64,000 bases of DNA from DAOUJW01 sp965218945 (GCA_965218945.1 OZ244718.1:3038001-3102000); one strand, 5' to 3'. Shown: positions 9,223 through 17,862, numbered from the stretch's first letter. The notes: a model not told the origin generated them from the letters alone. Program-made: numbers and translations.

Positions 9223-10399
9223 AGGAGATGCGCCCCTTCTCGAGCCGGAACTTCTGGAAGAATGAACGGGGCTCTGAAACATACTGCCCAGTGCGGCGGC
9301 GCCACTCCATGACGGCAAACGTCGCAGCCGCCGCGTTCACCTCCGGCAGTTGGACATTGCGATACCCGGGGGCACCACCATGCAGTCTGGCGTTCGGTAT
9401 GGCATCCTTCCAAGCATCAGAACCTGCATCATATGCACTTGTCGTCACGGAGCCTCTAACAGCACAGGCCTCGAGCGTTATACTCACGCCCGAATCGATG
9501 AACGGCACCGCCGCCTCAGAGAGAGAGCAGTAGACGACATCCTGACGCGGCGAATCGCCCTCAGTGAGTTGGTCAATACACACGAAGGCATAGTCGATGG
9601 GATGATCCGACAGAAACTCAGCGAACATTGACGGGCTGTCTACTCGAACAGGATGCGGATGGATGCCGTCCCGGAAGGCCGCATACTTGGAATAATAGTA
9701 ATCGACCTTGAACAGTGATCCCGCGCGAACGAGATCAATCTCCTCGGCGGTAGGCGCACCAGGGGCTCGCATGAGGGTGTGCCAGTCTACGCAATCAGAA
9801 TCCAGTAGATGGATTTCCGACACGGGCGTTTTGGCTATGAGATCAAGAAGGTAGGCGCCCGTTCCGCCCAAGCCGATAATCGCAATGCGCTGACCGCGGA
9901 TGCGGTCCTGGACTGGCGCGATGGCGGCCCGTGCCTCAAACGTGTTGGGTACGTGGAAGGGATCGGGCGTCCCGGCAGAAGCAGTCTCGGTGTGTCCGGC
10001 CGCCCACGCCGCCCCGACGATCTGCTTCGCATAGCGATGGACAACGTCGCTCGCCGACCTATCGTCTTCCGGGCTTTCCTGGCTGCCCTTGTGGATGGAG
10101 ATGTTTGACCAGGTCTTGCCGTCACCTCCGACGCGGTTCCCAATAGGGGTCCCATCCGCATGGTACACGAGCCCGTCGAGCTCTGCGGCAGTGGTGATCT
10201 GCACCGCGTGGACCGCGTCGCCTATCCGACCATCCGGCTTCCCGCTGGAGGGGTCGTAGGACTTCCTGATGGTGCAAGTGCCAACGACCCCCTCCTTAAG
10301 GCGACAAGGAACCCCGACGGCCAGGACAATGTCAGGTTCGACCCTGACCTCAAACCCGACCTGCTCACCGAACGCGGTGAGGCGGTCTTTAGGAGACAT
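9212..10399 (-). CDS. E1-like ThiF adenylyltransferase (DUF6791-ThiF type)
   Basis: Probable activating enzyme for the adjacent ubiquitin-like protein. From the ATG at 10399 it has 395 residues. The N-terminal 150 resemble the poorly characterised domain (DUF6791-like) preceding ThiF in multiubiquitin loci. Then IAIIGLGGTGAYLLDLIAK (ATP-binding glycine loop), LLDSDCVDWHTLMRAPG and AFVCIDQ follow in ThiF order. I see no certain CxxC zinc pair. The start overlaps the stop of the ubiquitin-like gene by 11 bases. A longer frame runs to 10537 inside that gene and is not used. No separate E2 follows; the only E2 domain in the cluster is that of Cap2. Confidence 0.8.
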   Translation of the reverse strand: MSPKDRLTAFGEQVGFEVRVEPDIVLAVGVPCRLKEGVVGTCTIRKSYDPSSGKPDGRIGDAVHAVQITTAAELDGLVYHADGTPIGNRVGGDGKTWSNISIHKGSQESPEDDRSASDVVHRYAKQIVGAAWAAGHTETASAGTPDPFHVPNTFEARAAIAPVQDRIRGQRIAIIGLGGTGAYLLDLIAKTPVSEIHLLDSDCVDWHTLMRAPGAPTAEEIDLVRAGSLFKVDYYYSKYAAFRDGIHPHPVRVDSPSMFAEFLSDHPIDYAFVCIDQLTEGDSPRQDVVYCSLSEAAVPFIDSGVSITLEACAVRGSVTTSAYDAGSDAWKDAIPNARLHGGAPGYRNVQLPEVNAAAATFAVMEWRRRTGQYVSEPRSFFQKFRLEKGRISYAQ

Positions 10400-10637
10400 G
10401 CTCCGGGTCCACCGAGAAGCTAGTGCCGTCCTTGACCCTAACGTCCTTGCCCGGCAGGAGAACACCGTCCTCACCTTTCGAGTCGTCTTCGTAGTCAATG
10501 CCGGGCGTGCCGATGATGTGCTTGTTCTCCGGCTCATGTAGCTGGTTCCATATCTTCACGATCTCCTCATAGGTCACGAGACCGCTTGGAACCTTGTACT
10601 CTCGACCGCTCACGTAGATCTCCGTATCGCCATTCAT
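10389..10637 (-). CDS. Ubiquitin-like protein (multiubiquitin-domain type)
   Basis: 82-residue single beta-grasp protein: MNGDTEIYVSGREYKVPSG, then LTYEEIVKIW, LPGKDVRVKDGTSFSV. This matches the bacterial multiubiquitin domain pattern of a YxVNGxxY strand and a KDGTxFxV end strand. It ends in PEHVS, so it lacks a C-terminal glycine; non-canonical conjugation or a role as a sensor are both possible. A strong GGAGG site precedes the ATG at 10637. It is the first gene of a minus-strand run through E1, DUF6527, CapV, CD-NTase and Cap2. A TTGACA at about 10727-10732 (minus strand) with a TACCCT-like -10 fits a promoter in the divergent gap. Confidence 0.78.
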   Translation of the reverse strand: MNGDTEIYVSGREYKVPSGLVTYEEIVKIWNQLHEPENKHIIGTPGIDYEDDSKGEDGVLLPGKDVRVKDGTSFSVDPEHVS

Positions 10638-10671
10638 GGGTATACCTCCTTCCTTGTTGTCCCACTAGATA

Positions 10672-10704
10672 TTGACAGTACCAACTCCGGTACTCCAATA
10701 TACA
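10672..10704 (+). promoter_or_regulatory. Divergent promoter region with palindromic operator
   Basis: TTGACA at 10672-10677 is followed after 18 bases by CAATAT (10696-10701), a plausible promoter for the HTH gene. Between them lies a perfect inverted repeat, AGTACC (10677-10682) and GGTACT (10689-10694). A repressor bound there would block the HTH promoter and lie just downstream of the opposite-strand promoter, so it could control both sides. Confidence 0.5.
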
Positions 10705-10776
10705 GGGTATGAGCCGGTCGGCTCCCTTGTCAAGCCTTCAGTGGCACATTGTACCGTTTACCGCACAGGAGGCGAG

Positions 10777-11256
10777 ATGAACACAGGTAAGCTTGAACTC
10801 AGCGACCTAGGCCGCTTGGTTCTTGCCGAGCGAAGCCGTAGAGAGATGAGCCTCCGGGAGGCGGCTCTTGCCATAGGAATCCCCTTCAACACCTTGGCGC
10901 GCGTAGAGAAGGGGCACGTCCCCGACCTCCCTAAGTTCAAGAGACTCGTCGAATGGTGCGGCGCGGACATCACGCAATTCTTTGAAGCTCAGGAGAAGGC
11001 GGCGGCGACTACGGACATCATTGCCGAGCACCTTCGCTCGGACAGCAATCTACCCTCTGGCGCAGCCGATCAGATTGCAGGAATCGTCAGCGAGCTCTAC
11101 CAGGCGCTGGCGCGGCCCCAAGAAATCGTCGCAGTGCATCTGCGGGCCGCAAAGACGTTCCGCCCGGACGCTGCTCGCGTCATAGGCGTGTTACTCAGCG
11201 ATATGAATGAAGCACTCATAGAGGAGCTTGCCGATGGCGCTGCGGAGAGGGTTTAA
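10777..11256 (+). CDS. XRE-type HTH regulator (CapH-like role)
   Basis: 159-residue DNA-binding protein. The helix-turn-helix is LRLVLAERSRREMSLREAAL-like: REMSLREAALAIGIPFNTLARVEKG, residues about 22-46, then a C-terminal helical part of unknown role. The ATG at 10777 has an AGGAGG site 7 bases upstream; the frame opens earlier at 10672 but that lies on the promoter. It overlaps the next gene, an ImmA/IrrE-type peptidase. HTH plus metallopeptidase pairs (CapH/CapP) are known to repress CBASS until DNA damage triggers cleavage, so this pair probably governs the divergent operon. It is longer than CapH, so homology rather than identity is claimed. Confidence 0.82.
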   Translation: MNTGKLELSDLGRLVLAERSRREMSLREAALAIGIPFNTLARVEKGHVPDLPKFKRLVEWCGADITQFFEAQEKAAATTDIIAEHLRSDSNLPSGAADQIAGIVSELYQALARPQEIVAVHLRAAKTFRPDAARVIGVLLSDMNEALIEELADGAAERV

Positions 11257-11788
11257 GTCCGAAGCCGAGAGAATAGCTAGGGGTGTGCAGGTGGACTTGG
11301 GAATCAGCGCGGCTCAGTCGGTCACTCCCGAAATGCTCGCCGATCTGCTGGGCATCGAGGTCCGAGCGGGGGACGAGTTGATACCACGCAAGAGGTTCGC
11401 CGAACTCGAAAAGGTGCAACCCGGCGCCTTCTCAGCGTGTACGTTTCGACCTTCGGCCGATCGCGTGGTCGTCGTATACAATCCTCTCTCGGCAGAATCG
11501 CGCCGGAGGAGCGATCTGGCACATGAACTTGCGCATACCCTTCTTGAGCACGAGCTGAGCCGGGTCGAGAAGCTCGGCGAAGTCACCTTCCTGTCTTGTG
11601 ATTCGACTCAGGAGGAAGAGGCTACCTGGTTGTCCGGTTGTCTCCTTCTACCCCGTGCACTGCTACTGGTGGAAGTCCGTAAGGGATCTGGTGCGAGGGA
11701 GATTGCAAAGAGGTGCGGCGTCAGCGAAAAGATGGCTCAGTACAGATTGAATGTCACTGGTGTAACTAGGCAGAACCGAGCAGGTTAA
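11234..11788 (+). CDS. ImmA/IrrE-type metallopeptidase (CapP-like role)
   Basis: 184-residue zinc peptidase. The motif SDLAHELAHTLLEHE gives HExxH with H97, E98 and H101, and QEEEATWLSGCLLLPR supplies the usual downstream glutamates. The C-terminal AREIAKRCGVSEKMAQYRLNVTG is a small helix-turn-helix, as in many ImmA proteins. The ATG at 11234 follows GAGGAG at 11221-11226; a TTG at 11228 is possible. It overlaps the HTH gene by 23 bases. The likely substrate is that repressor, cleavage of which would release the defence operon. Confidence 0.85.
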   Translation: MALRRGFKSEAERIARGVQVDLGISAAQSVTPEMLADLLGIEVRAGDELIPRKRFAELEKVQPGAFSACTFRPSADRVVVVYNPLSAESRRRSDLAHELAHTLLEHELSRVEKLGEVTFLSCDSTQEEEATWLSGCLLLPRALLLVEVRKGSGAREIAKRCGVSEKMAQYRLNVTGVTRQNRAG

Positions 11789-11915
11789 CGAAGGAGCGGC
11801 GCGCGCGGCGGTGAGGTGGAGCCGGAGAGCCTCACTACGTTGTGATACTCGTGAGATGCGGCAGTCGGCCTCCGCTCTTCAACCCTAGCGGCTAGGCGTT
11901 ACCGAGGCAGCGGAG

Positions 11916-11943
11916 GACGGTAGGCGGAACCATCTTTGAAATG
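11916..11943 (+). repeat. Island boundary repeat, copy B (core only)
   Basis: 28 bases matching 4868-4895 at 25 positions, with shared GACGGTAGGC, ACCATCTTTGA and ATG. It lacks the B-box-like upstream half of copies A and C. It lies in the 194-base gap (11789-11982) between the HTH/ImmA pair and the AbiE pair, where nothing else was recognised. Confidence 0.5.
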
Positions 11944-11982
11944 CGGCTAGCCCTTTGAGTCTGCCCCCTCCCTCAAATCATG

Positions 11983-12861
11983 CTATGCGCCGCCTGGACT
12001 AACCAGCTGCGCCACCTGAGGCCGCAGATCGCTGATCACAGTCTGGAATATAGGCAAGTCCGGCATGAGCGGGCCGAGCGACTGCTCCCAAGTCTCTTCG
12101 ACGAAAGCAAGCATGCGGTCATGGAAGAATTTGTCCGGTCCTGCGAAGAAGACACCCCGGACGGCGCACTTCTCACGCAGCAGCGAGTCGAAGCCTGCCA
12201 GGTTCATTTGGTCTCTGTAGGCGTCAAGCACCCGCCAGAGGTCGTAGTAGTCGCGGGCGCGTGAGCGGCTCCAACCTCTCCGCTCGAACATTTCCGCTTG
12301 TTGCAGGAGCGCTCGCAGCTTTTCGGCAACAATCTCTTCGAGGGAATACACCTTCACTTCTGCGTTGAGCGGCTCGCCGTACTCGTGGATGACCTGCCGC
12401 AGCTCGGCAGGCAGCAGGACTCTCTCATCCATCGTTACCTCGACCATGACACGGGTCTGCAGGCGGCTGTGCCACGGAAACCTCGCTCGGATGGCGAATG
12501 CTTCCTGACCGCCTGGATGGAGTTCCCTCTCCGTGTAACGCTCACAAGTGATCTCCACAGGAGCGTATTCGTCCAGAAGTCGCACGGCGGTTCCGCACAC
12601 TTCCCTTATCAACCCCTCTATCTCGTTGCCAGTCGGAATCCCTTTCAGCGTTGAGAAGTCCAAGTCCTCAGAGAAGCGGTAGTCACCGAAGTAGCACTTT
12701 CGGAGGGCTGTGCCTCCCTTGAAGACCAGTGTGTCGCGGAGCACGGGCGTCCGGCTAACGCCAGCCAAGATCCAGGACAGCAGGTAGTCGCGTTCAAGAG
12801 CCTCCCAGGGGATGCCGAGGCGTCGGCGTGCTTCCTGTAGGCGCGTGCGGAGTGGTCTCAT
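11983..12861 (-). CDS. abiEii: AbiEii-type nucleotidyltransferase toxin
   Basis: Toxin of a type IV AbiE toxin-antitoxin pair, a DUF1814 nucleotidyltransferase causing reversible growth arrest and abortive infection. 292 residues. The family signature is clear: LVFKGGTALRKCYF followed by RFSEDLDFST with the D-x-D metal site, and a later VAEKLRALLQQ and ARDYYDLWRVL. The start codon overlaps the AbiEi stop by 4 bases (ATGA), coupling toxin to antitoxin. Confidence 0.9.
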   Translation of the reverse strand: MRPLRTRLQEARRRLGIPWEALERDYLLSWILAGVSRTPVLRDTLVFKGGTALRKCYFGDYRFSEDLDFSTLKGIPTGNEIEGLIREVCGTAVRLLDEYAPVEITCERYTERELHPGGQEAFAIRARFPWHSRLQTRVMVEVTMDERVLLPAELRQVIHEYGEPLNAEVKVYSLEEIVAEKLRALLQQAEMFERRGWSRSRARDYYDLWRVLDAYRDQMNLAGFDSLLREKCAVRGVFFAGPDKFFHDRMLAFVEETWEQSLGPLMPDLPIFQTVISDLRPQVAQLVSPGGA

Positions 12862-13697
12862 GCCTCAACCATCCTTGGCAGGTTTTCCTGCACCATCCAA
12901 CGGCCATTGCATGGCCCCTTGCGAGGCCCAGTAGAATCAAGCTTGCGGTAGCCCTTGATCGGCAGCGCCGCCAGCTCCTCCAACTCGAACGGGAGAACCC
13001 CTTGGGCTTCGAGCGCCCACCCCAAGCGCTTGGCTGTGGTCACGCCCAGCCTGATGGCGTACTCTGTGATGCGTTCGATGTTCAGTCGAGCCATCGCGAC
13101 TTGGAAGGCGTAGAGCACCTCCCCGAACCCCCCACAGTGCTGGGGCATGGAGAGGCAGTCCAGCAACGTGCGCTCCAAGTCAGACATGGGCACACGGGCT
13201 TCGCCGACCCACAGGTTCTCACTTCCGAAGAAGCGGTCGGGCTTGACCTGGATGAACCGGTACGTTGTATCCCCGACGACGAAGCCGCCTCCGGCCCTCT
13301 CCTTCCCTTCCTTCCTCGGACGTGGAACCCAGGCATCCGTCGTCGTGAGGACGAAAACATCCCTCGGTATCTGCTCCGTCAACCCATGATGGTGCAGGGC
13401 CGACCAGTGGGAAATCATGGCTGGGTCCACCAAGGCCGTGGCTATCTCGAATTCGTGGGCGTCCGCAACCCCAGGGACCGTGGGAGAGAGCGCATAGAGT
13501 CCTCGCCGGAGGGGGACGATCCAGTCGTTCTTACGGAGGTGGTACAGCGCTTCGGTGAGGTAGGAGTCCTTCAGACCTACACGCGGCGCGAGCTCCCTGG
13601 CCCGCTCCGTCGTGAAGATGCGGTCTCCCTCATAGGCGAGCAGCCGGACCAGTTCGATGCCGACCAGAGATTGCTTGGGCTTTGTGCTAACCGTCAT
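12858..13697 (-). CDS. abiEi: AbiEi-type antitoxin and autorepressor
   Basis: 279-residue transcriptional antitoxin. The N-terminal winged helix contains IFTTERARELAPRVGLKDSY and LRKNDWIVPLRRGLYAL, followed by the AbiEi C-terminal domain with ISHWSALHHHGLTEQIP and DLERTLLDCLS. The start is put at 13697 because the further-open frame (to 13772) covers the -35 box of its own promoter. The next gene is the AbiEii toxin, overlapping by 4 bases. Confidence 0.88.
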   Translation of the reverse strand: MTVSTKPKQSLVGIELVRLLAYEGDRIFTTERARELAPRVGLKDSYLTEALYHLRKNDWIVPLRRGLYALSPTVPGVADAHEFEIATALVDPAMISHWSALHHHGLTEQIPRDVFVLTTTDAWVPRPRKEGKERAGGGFVVGDTTYRFIQVKPDRFFGSENLWVGEARVPMSDLERTLLDCLSMPQHCGGFGEVLYAFQVAMARLNIERITEYAIRLGVTTAKRLGWALEAQGVLPFELEELAALPIKGYRKLDSTGPRKGPCNGRWMVQENLPRMVEA

Positions 13698-13706
13698 TGT
13701 ACGTAT

Positions 13707-13772
13707 CCCAGGGTTACATCTGGGTGAGAAGCAACTGCTTGCAAATTTACAGCGAAACTTGGATAATGTCAA
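13707..13772 (-). promoter_or_regulatory. AbiE promoter with operator
   Basis: On the minus strand TTGACA (13767-13772) is followed after exactly 17 bases by TAAATT (13744-13749). Between the expected start of transcription and the AbiEi ATG lies an inverted repeat CCCAG (13707-13711) / CTGGG (13720-13724). This fits the known negative autoregulation of abiE operons by AbiEi. Confidence 0.55.
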
Positions 13773-13811
13773 AGATGCTGTGTTCCTGAGCTAACTATTG
13801 AGGGAGAGTCG

Positions 13812-16800
13812 ATGACCTCACCTACCGCCAATCAGACATCCGCATACCTCGAAGCCACATTCGGCCTTGGGCGCGACTGGACGTCGCAGGCAGGGCAGTC
13901 TGCAACGGTCTGGGAGACGCCTGCTTACCATCTTCTGTGGTTCAATGATGCAGCGAGCGATGTGGAACTACGGAGACTGTGGGAGGCACGGAAAGGCCGT
14001 CAAGCCTATCCGGTTGTCTTGCTGGCCCCATCAGACGACGCAAACAAACTGCGGGTAGCTGGGCCGCAGGATGCCCGGCCCATTCGGGAGTTGCCAGTCA
14101 GCCGAGTCCTCGACCTATTGGAGACGAGCCGCAGTCTGGCGGCCCGTGAAGCGGCATCGTTCCTGGCCAGGGAGTTCAGCCGTCTTGAGGAGGCAGTGGT
14201 TCCCGGGCTGCGGGTCAAGGACCTCCTCACCCCTCATTTCATGCGGGAGCGCCTGCGCCGGCCCATCAACGAGCAGCGATTGTCCGGCGCCGTCGATGGT
14301 ATCGCTTCTATCGGCAGCATTGCATGGCGCTCACTGTTCCAAGGCATGGGCTACCAGGTGGAGCAGCTTCCCCAGCGCGGTTACTTGCTGAGGCACGACA
14401 ATGCGCCGGTTGCTGTGGTGCATCCTCACCGGGACGCCTCCCAGTTCAGCAGCCTCACGGACAACGGAGAACTGCCCGAGGGAATGGTGCTGGCGGACTG
14501 CGGGCAGCACGGGGCGCATTGGGGCATCCTGGCGGCGGAGGGCCGCTACCGGCTATTTCAGCGACGGCCTCCGGTAGGACCGGCGACGGGTCAGCACGTG
14601 GAGTTAGACCTAAGAGAGTTGGAGCGGAGCGACCGCTTCTATCTGGGTCTACTTGCCCCAGAGTCATTGAAGGAAAAGGGATGGCTGACCGATTGGGTCG
14701 GTGAGGCGAAGGACTTTGGTGAAGAGCTGCGGAAGGGGCTCGAGGAGCGGCTCATCAAGGACGCGCTGCCCAACATTGCGCGTGGGCTGGGTGAGTATCT
14801 TGAATCGCAGGGCGCAGATATGCGTGACCGGGAGCAACTCCGGCAGATAGAGGAGGCGGCGCTGACGCTGGTATTCCGGTTCATGTTCCTGTTGCACACC
14901 GAGGCTCGCGGTTATCTCCCCATCGGCTCGGCGGCCTACCGGCCCCACAGCGCACGCCAGCTTGCCGAGGACTCCCGGCTGGCGCTGTCGTCGCTCAGCC
15001 GGAGGGCTACCCAGCGGTGGGACCGACTTCGGACACTGGTACGGATGGTGCGCACCGGAGATCGCTCGGCCGGAGTGCCCGCCTACAACGGCAGCCTCTT
15101 CGCTGCCGATGGCTTCCCTGGCAGCGCATTGCTGGAACGGGCCGAAATCGCCGACGTCCACCTCGCTCCTGCACTCGCGGCGATCGCCTACGAGACGGAC
15201 AAACCCGACGCTCCTGGACTGGATTACGCCGGCCTGCAAATCGGCCACCTGGGCGCCATCTATGAGGCCCTTCTCACCCTGAGGCTCACCCGCGCCCCCG
15301 AAGACCTGGCCTACGATTCCAGGCAGGATATGTTCCGCCCCGTCCGCGCCGGGGAGCAGCCGGAGGTGACCAGGGCTCAGCTCTACTACCAAGCCGAGAC
15401 GGGCGGACGAAAGGCCGGAGGCGTGTTCTACACGCGGCATGAGTTCGTGGATCACCTACTCAACCATTCGCTGCTGCCCGCCCTCGACGACCATCTGGCC
15501 GAGGTCAAGAAGGTCGCCCAGCAGGACTCCACCGAGGCGACGCGGCGGCTGTTCGACTTCTCGGTAGTGGACCCGGCGATGGGCAGCGCCCACTTCCTTA
15601 CGGCGGCCTTGGACATGATTGCTGACCGCATCGAGATCTTCCTCGCCGAAGTCGGCGGCCTGCCCGGTATTGCCCAGCTACTGAAGGAGTTGAGCCAGGA
15701 CAATGGGACGGTCTCTCAGCAGCCGGAGGACGGCGACCTGCTGCGGCGGCTCATACTCAAACGCTGCATCTACGGCGTAGACCTCTCCCCGATGGCGGTG
15801 GAGGTCGCTAACGTCACGCTCTGGCTGGCGTCCTTCGTTCCCGGCTTGGCCCTCTCCTATCTGGGCAGCAACCTCAAGTGCGGCGATGCCCTCATCGGCG
15901 TGGCCGATCCGTCCGTGGTCGGCGCCAGCGACAGCCCTCTCTTCACAGGCCAGACCGTGCGGAACGCCATGGACCACGCCGCCGCGCTCCAGCGGGAGCA
16001 GGCCGCTATCCCTGACCGGACGCCGGAAGAGGTCAAGCAGTCAGAGGAATTGGGAACCCGTCGGGAGGAAGCCACCGCAGGTCTGAGAGCGGCCTTCGAC
16101 CTGTGGGCGGCGGAACCACTTGGATTGACCGTCGAAAACAAGTTCATCGCGAAGAACGGAGATCTCCAAGAGCGTGTTGGTTCCCGTCATATACTGGAGA
16201 ACAACGCGGCCGCTATTGTAGAGCGGCGTGAGACCCCAGATGTATCCGAAGTTGTAGCCAATGCCTCCGCCATCGCCGCCCAGTACCGCTTCTTCCACTG
16301 GCCCCTGGAGTTCCCCAACGTCTTCCACAGGGAGCATCCTGGCTTCGACGTGGTGGTCGGCAATCCACCGTGGAACGAGATAACCGTCGAGGAACTCGCC
16401 TTCTATGCGCTGCGCGAGCCTGGACTGCGGGGATGGTCGAATCTGGCTGACAGAAGAAGGCGCATCGCCGAGCTTGATGTGGAGAATCCTGGCTGGCGGG
16501 GGGAGCTTGAGGTACAGCAGGAACAAATGGCGACACTGCGGCAGTTCTTCTGGAAGAGCGGAGAGTATCACCTTTGGAGCGTGGGCGACCGGGACCTGTA
16601 CCAGCTCTTTTGCGAACGCTATGACCATTTAATCCGCCAGGAAGGGCGATTAGGTGTGGTGCTTCCTAGGAATGCATTCTTGGCGGAAGGGGCCAAACGA
16701 TTCAGACAGTGGCTCTTTACTCGCAACAGCCTGCGGCGTCTCGACCTCCTGCTAAATAACCGAAGTTGGGCGTTCACTATTCATCCGCAATATACGATTG

Positions 16801-17837
16801 CGCTGTTGACTGGCCAACGCCACACTCCAACCGGTCAGGCCGCCTTTCAAGTCACCGGTCCGTCAGCGAGCCTTGACGAGTTTCAGGCATCCGCTCAAGG
16901 CGATGGTATTACCATCCCTACGTCCTCCCTGGGTAGTGCCTATGTAGTGCCTCTCATGCCAAGCCAAGTGCACGCCGACGTGCTCGCCAAGCTGCGGCGC
17001 GGCATCCAGTTTGACGCTCTTCAAAATCCCGAAAGTCAAGAAATTTCAAGAGGGCGCGCTGCTGCGTCTCATGCAATTCCGTATAGGGAGCTAGATGAGA
17101 CGCAGCAGCGCGCCCTCTTCTCACATTCCCAAGGCGTTCCCGTATGGAAGGGTCGTTCGTTCAATCAGTACGCACCACATGGCAGTGAGCCAGCCGGATA
17201 CGCCAAGTGGGATGAGGTCTTTTCCTTCGCACAGCAGAAGCGGATGCGATCTCCCGTCTTTAAGCGGATTTTTTCCAAAGAGGTCCTAGCCGATCCCAAG
17301 ACCCATCCGATGAACCACTGCCGCATTGCCTTCCGAGACGTTACACGAAGCACTGACTCCCGCACCGTAAGAGCCTGCTTAGTGCCACCGCGAGTGCCTT
17401 TGACGAACAGCGCACCATACTTGGTGTTTGCGGGGTGGCTGCCACTATCTCAAGCGAGTTTACTTGGCGTACTGAACAGCACACCTTTTGACTGGCTGGC
17501 TCGCAGATATGTCGAGATTCATCTCAATTTCTATGTTCTCAACAGCCTTACCTTTCCTCCACCGGCCAACACTCCCTGGCAGCGCATCGGTAGGTTGGCT
17601 GCCCGATTGTCCTGCACGGACGAGCGGTTCGCTGAATTCGCTGCTGAGGTAGGGGTGGAGTGCGGGGTGTTGACCGAGGCTCGGCACAACGACATGCGGG
17701 CAGAGATAGATGCCCTCGTCGCACGCGCTTACGGTTTGACCGAGGACGAGTTGCGCTTCATCTTCACCGACTTCACGGAGAACGCGGTCAGCCCCGCCTA
17801 CCGGCGGCAGGTTCTGGAGAAGCTCGAGGGCCTGTAG
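13812..17837 (+). CDS. Eco57I-type DNA methyltransferase (type IIG-like / split restriction system)
   Basis: 1341-residue adenine-specific methyltransferase. The AdoMet motif I is VVDPAMGSAHFL near residue 587, IYGVDLSPMAVEVANVTLWL follows, and the catalytic NPPW is in VVVGNPPWNE near residue 850. The C-terminal 450 residues should hold the target-recognition domain. The N-terminal 550 residues are alpha-helical with FRFMFLLHTEARGYLP as in Eco57I-class enzymes. I see no obvious PD-ExK site. The ATG at 13812 has a GGGAGAG site. Together with the downstream PLD-helicase it looks like the modification half of a restriction system. A perfect 25-bp inverted repeat lies inside the gene at 17048-17119. 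Confidence 0.85.
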   Translation: MTSPTANQTSAYLEATFGLGRDWTSQAGQSATVWETPAYHLLWFNDAASDVELRRLWEARKGRQAYPVVLLAPSDDANKLRVAGPQDARPIRELPVSRVLDLLETSRSLAAREAASFLAREFSRLEEAVVPGLRVKDLLTPHFMRERLRRPINEQRLSGAVDGIASIGSIAWRSLFQGMGYQVEQLPQRGYLLRHDNAPVAVVHPHRDASQFSSLTDNGELPEGMVLADCGQHGAHWGILAAEGRYRLFQRRPPVGPATGQHVELDLRELERSDRFYLGLLAPESLKEKGWLTDWVGEAKDFGEELRKGLEERLIKDALPNIARGLGEYLESQGADMRDREQLRQIEEAALTLVFRFMFLLHTEARGYLPIGSAAYRPHSARQLAEDSRLALSSLSRRATQRWDRLRTLVRMVRTGDRSAGVPAYNGSLFAADGFPGSALLERAEIADVHLAPALAAIAYETDKPDAPGLDYAGLQIGHLGAIYEALLTLRLTRAPEDLAYDSRQDMFRPVRAGEQPEVTRAQLYYQAETGGRKAGGVFYTRHEFVDHLLNHSLLPALDDHLAEVKKVAQQDSTEATRRLFDFSVVDPAMGSAHFLTAALDMIADRIEIFLAEVGGLPGIAQLLKELSQDNGTVSQQPEDGDLLRRLILKRCIYGVDLSPMAVEVANVTLWLASFVPGLALSYLGSNLKCGDALIGVADPSVVGASDSPLFTGQTVRNAMDHAAALQREQAAIPDRTPEEVKQSEELGTRREEATAGLRAAFDLWAAEPLGLTVENKFIAKNGDLQERVGSRHILENNAAAIVERRETPDVSEVVANASAIAAQYRFFHWPLEFPNVFHREHPGFDVVVGNPPWNEITVEELAFYALREPGLRGWSNLADRRRRIAELDVENPGWRGELEVQQEQMATLRQFFWKSGEYHLWSVGDRDLYQLFCERYDHLIRQEGRLGVVLPRNAFLAEGAKRFRQWLFTRNSLRRLDLLLNNRSWAFTIHPQYTIALLTGQRHTPTGQAAFQVTGPSASLDEFQASAQGDGITIPTSSLGSAYVVPLMPSQVHADVLAKLRRGIQFDALQNPESQEISRGRAAASHAIPYRELDETQQRALFSHSQGVPVWKGRSFNQYAPHGSEPAGYAKWDEVFSFAQQKRMRSPVFKRIFSKEVLADPKTHPMNHCRIAFRDVTRSTDSRTVRACLVPPRVPLTNSAPYLVFAGWLPLSQASLLGVLNSTPFDWLARRYVEIHLNFYVLNSLTFPPPANTPWQRIGRLAARLSCTDERFAEFAAEVGVECGVLTEARHNDMRAEIDALVARAYGLTEDELRFIFTDFTENAVSPAYRRQVLEKLEGL
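17048..17119. repeat. Perfect 25-bp inverted repeat inside the methyltransferase gene
   Basis: Left arm 17048-17072 and right arm 17095-17119 are exact reverse complements, separated by 22 bases. The arms begin AAGAGGGCGCGC and end GCGCGCCCTCTT. Both arms are translated in the open frame (SRGRAAASHA and DETQQRALFS), so the structure sits in mRNA as a very stable hairpin. Confidence 0.9.
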
Positions 17838-17862
17838 GGTGTAGCCGAGAGGCAAAACGATA

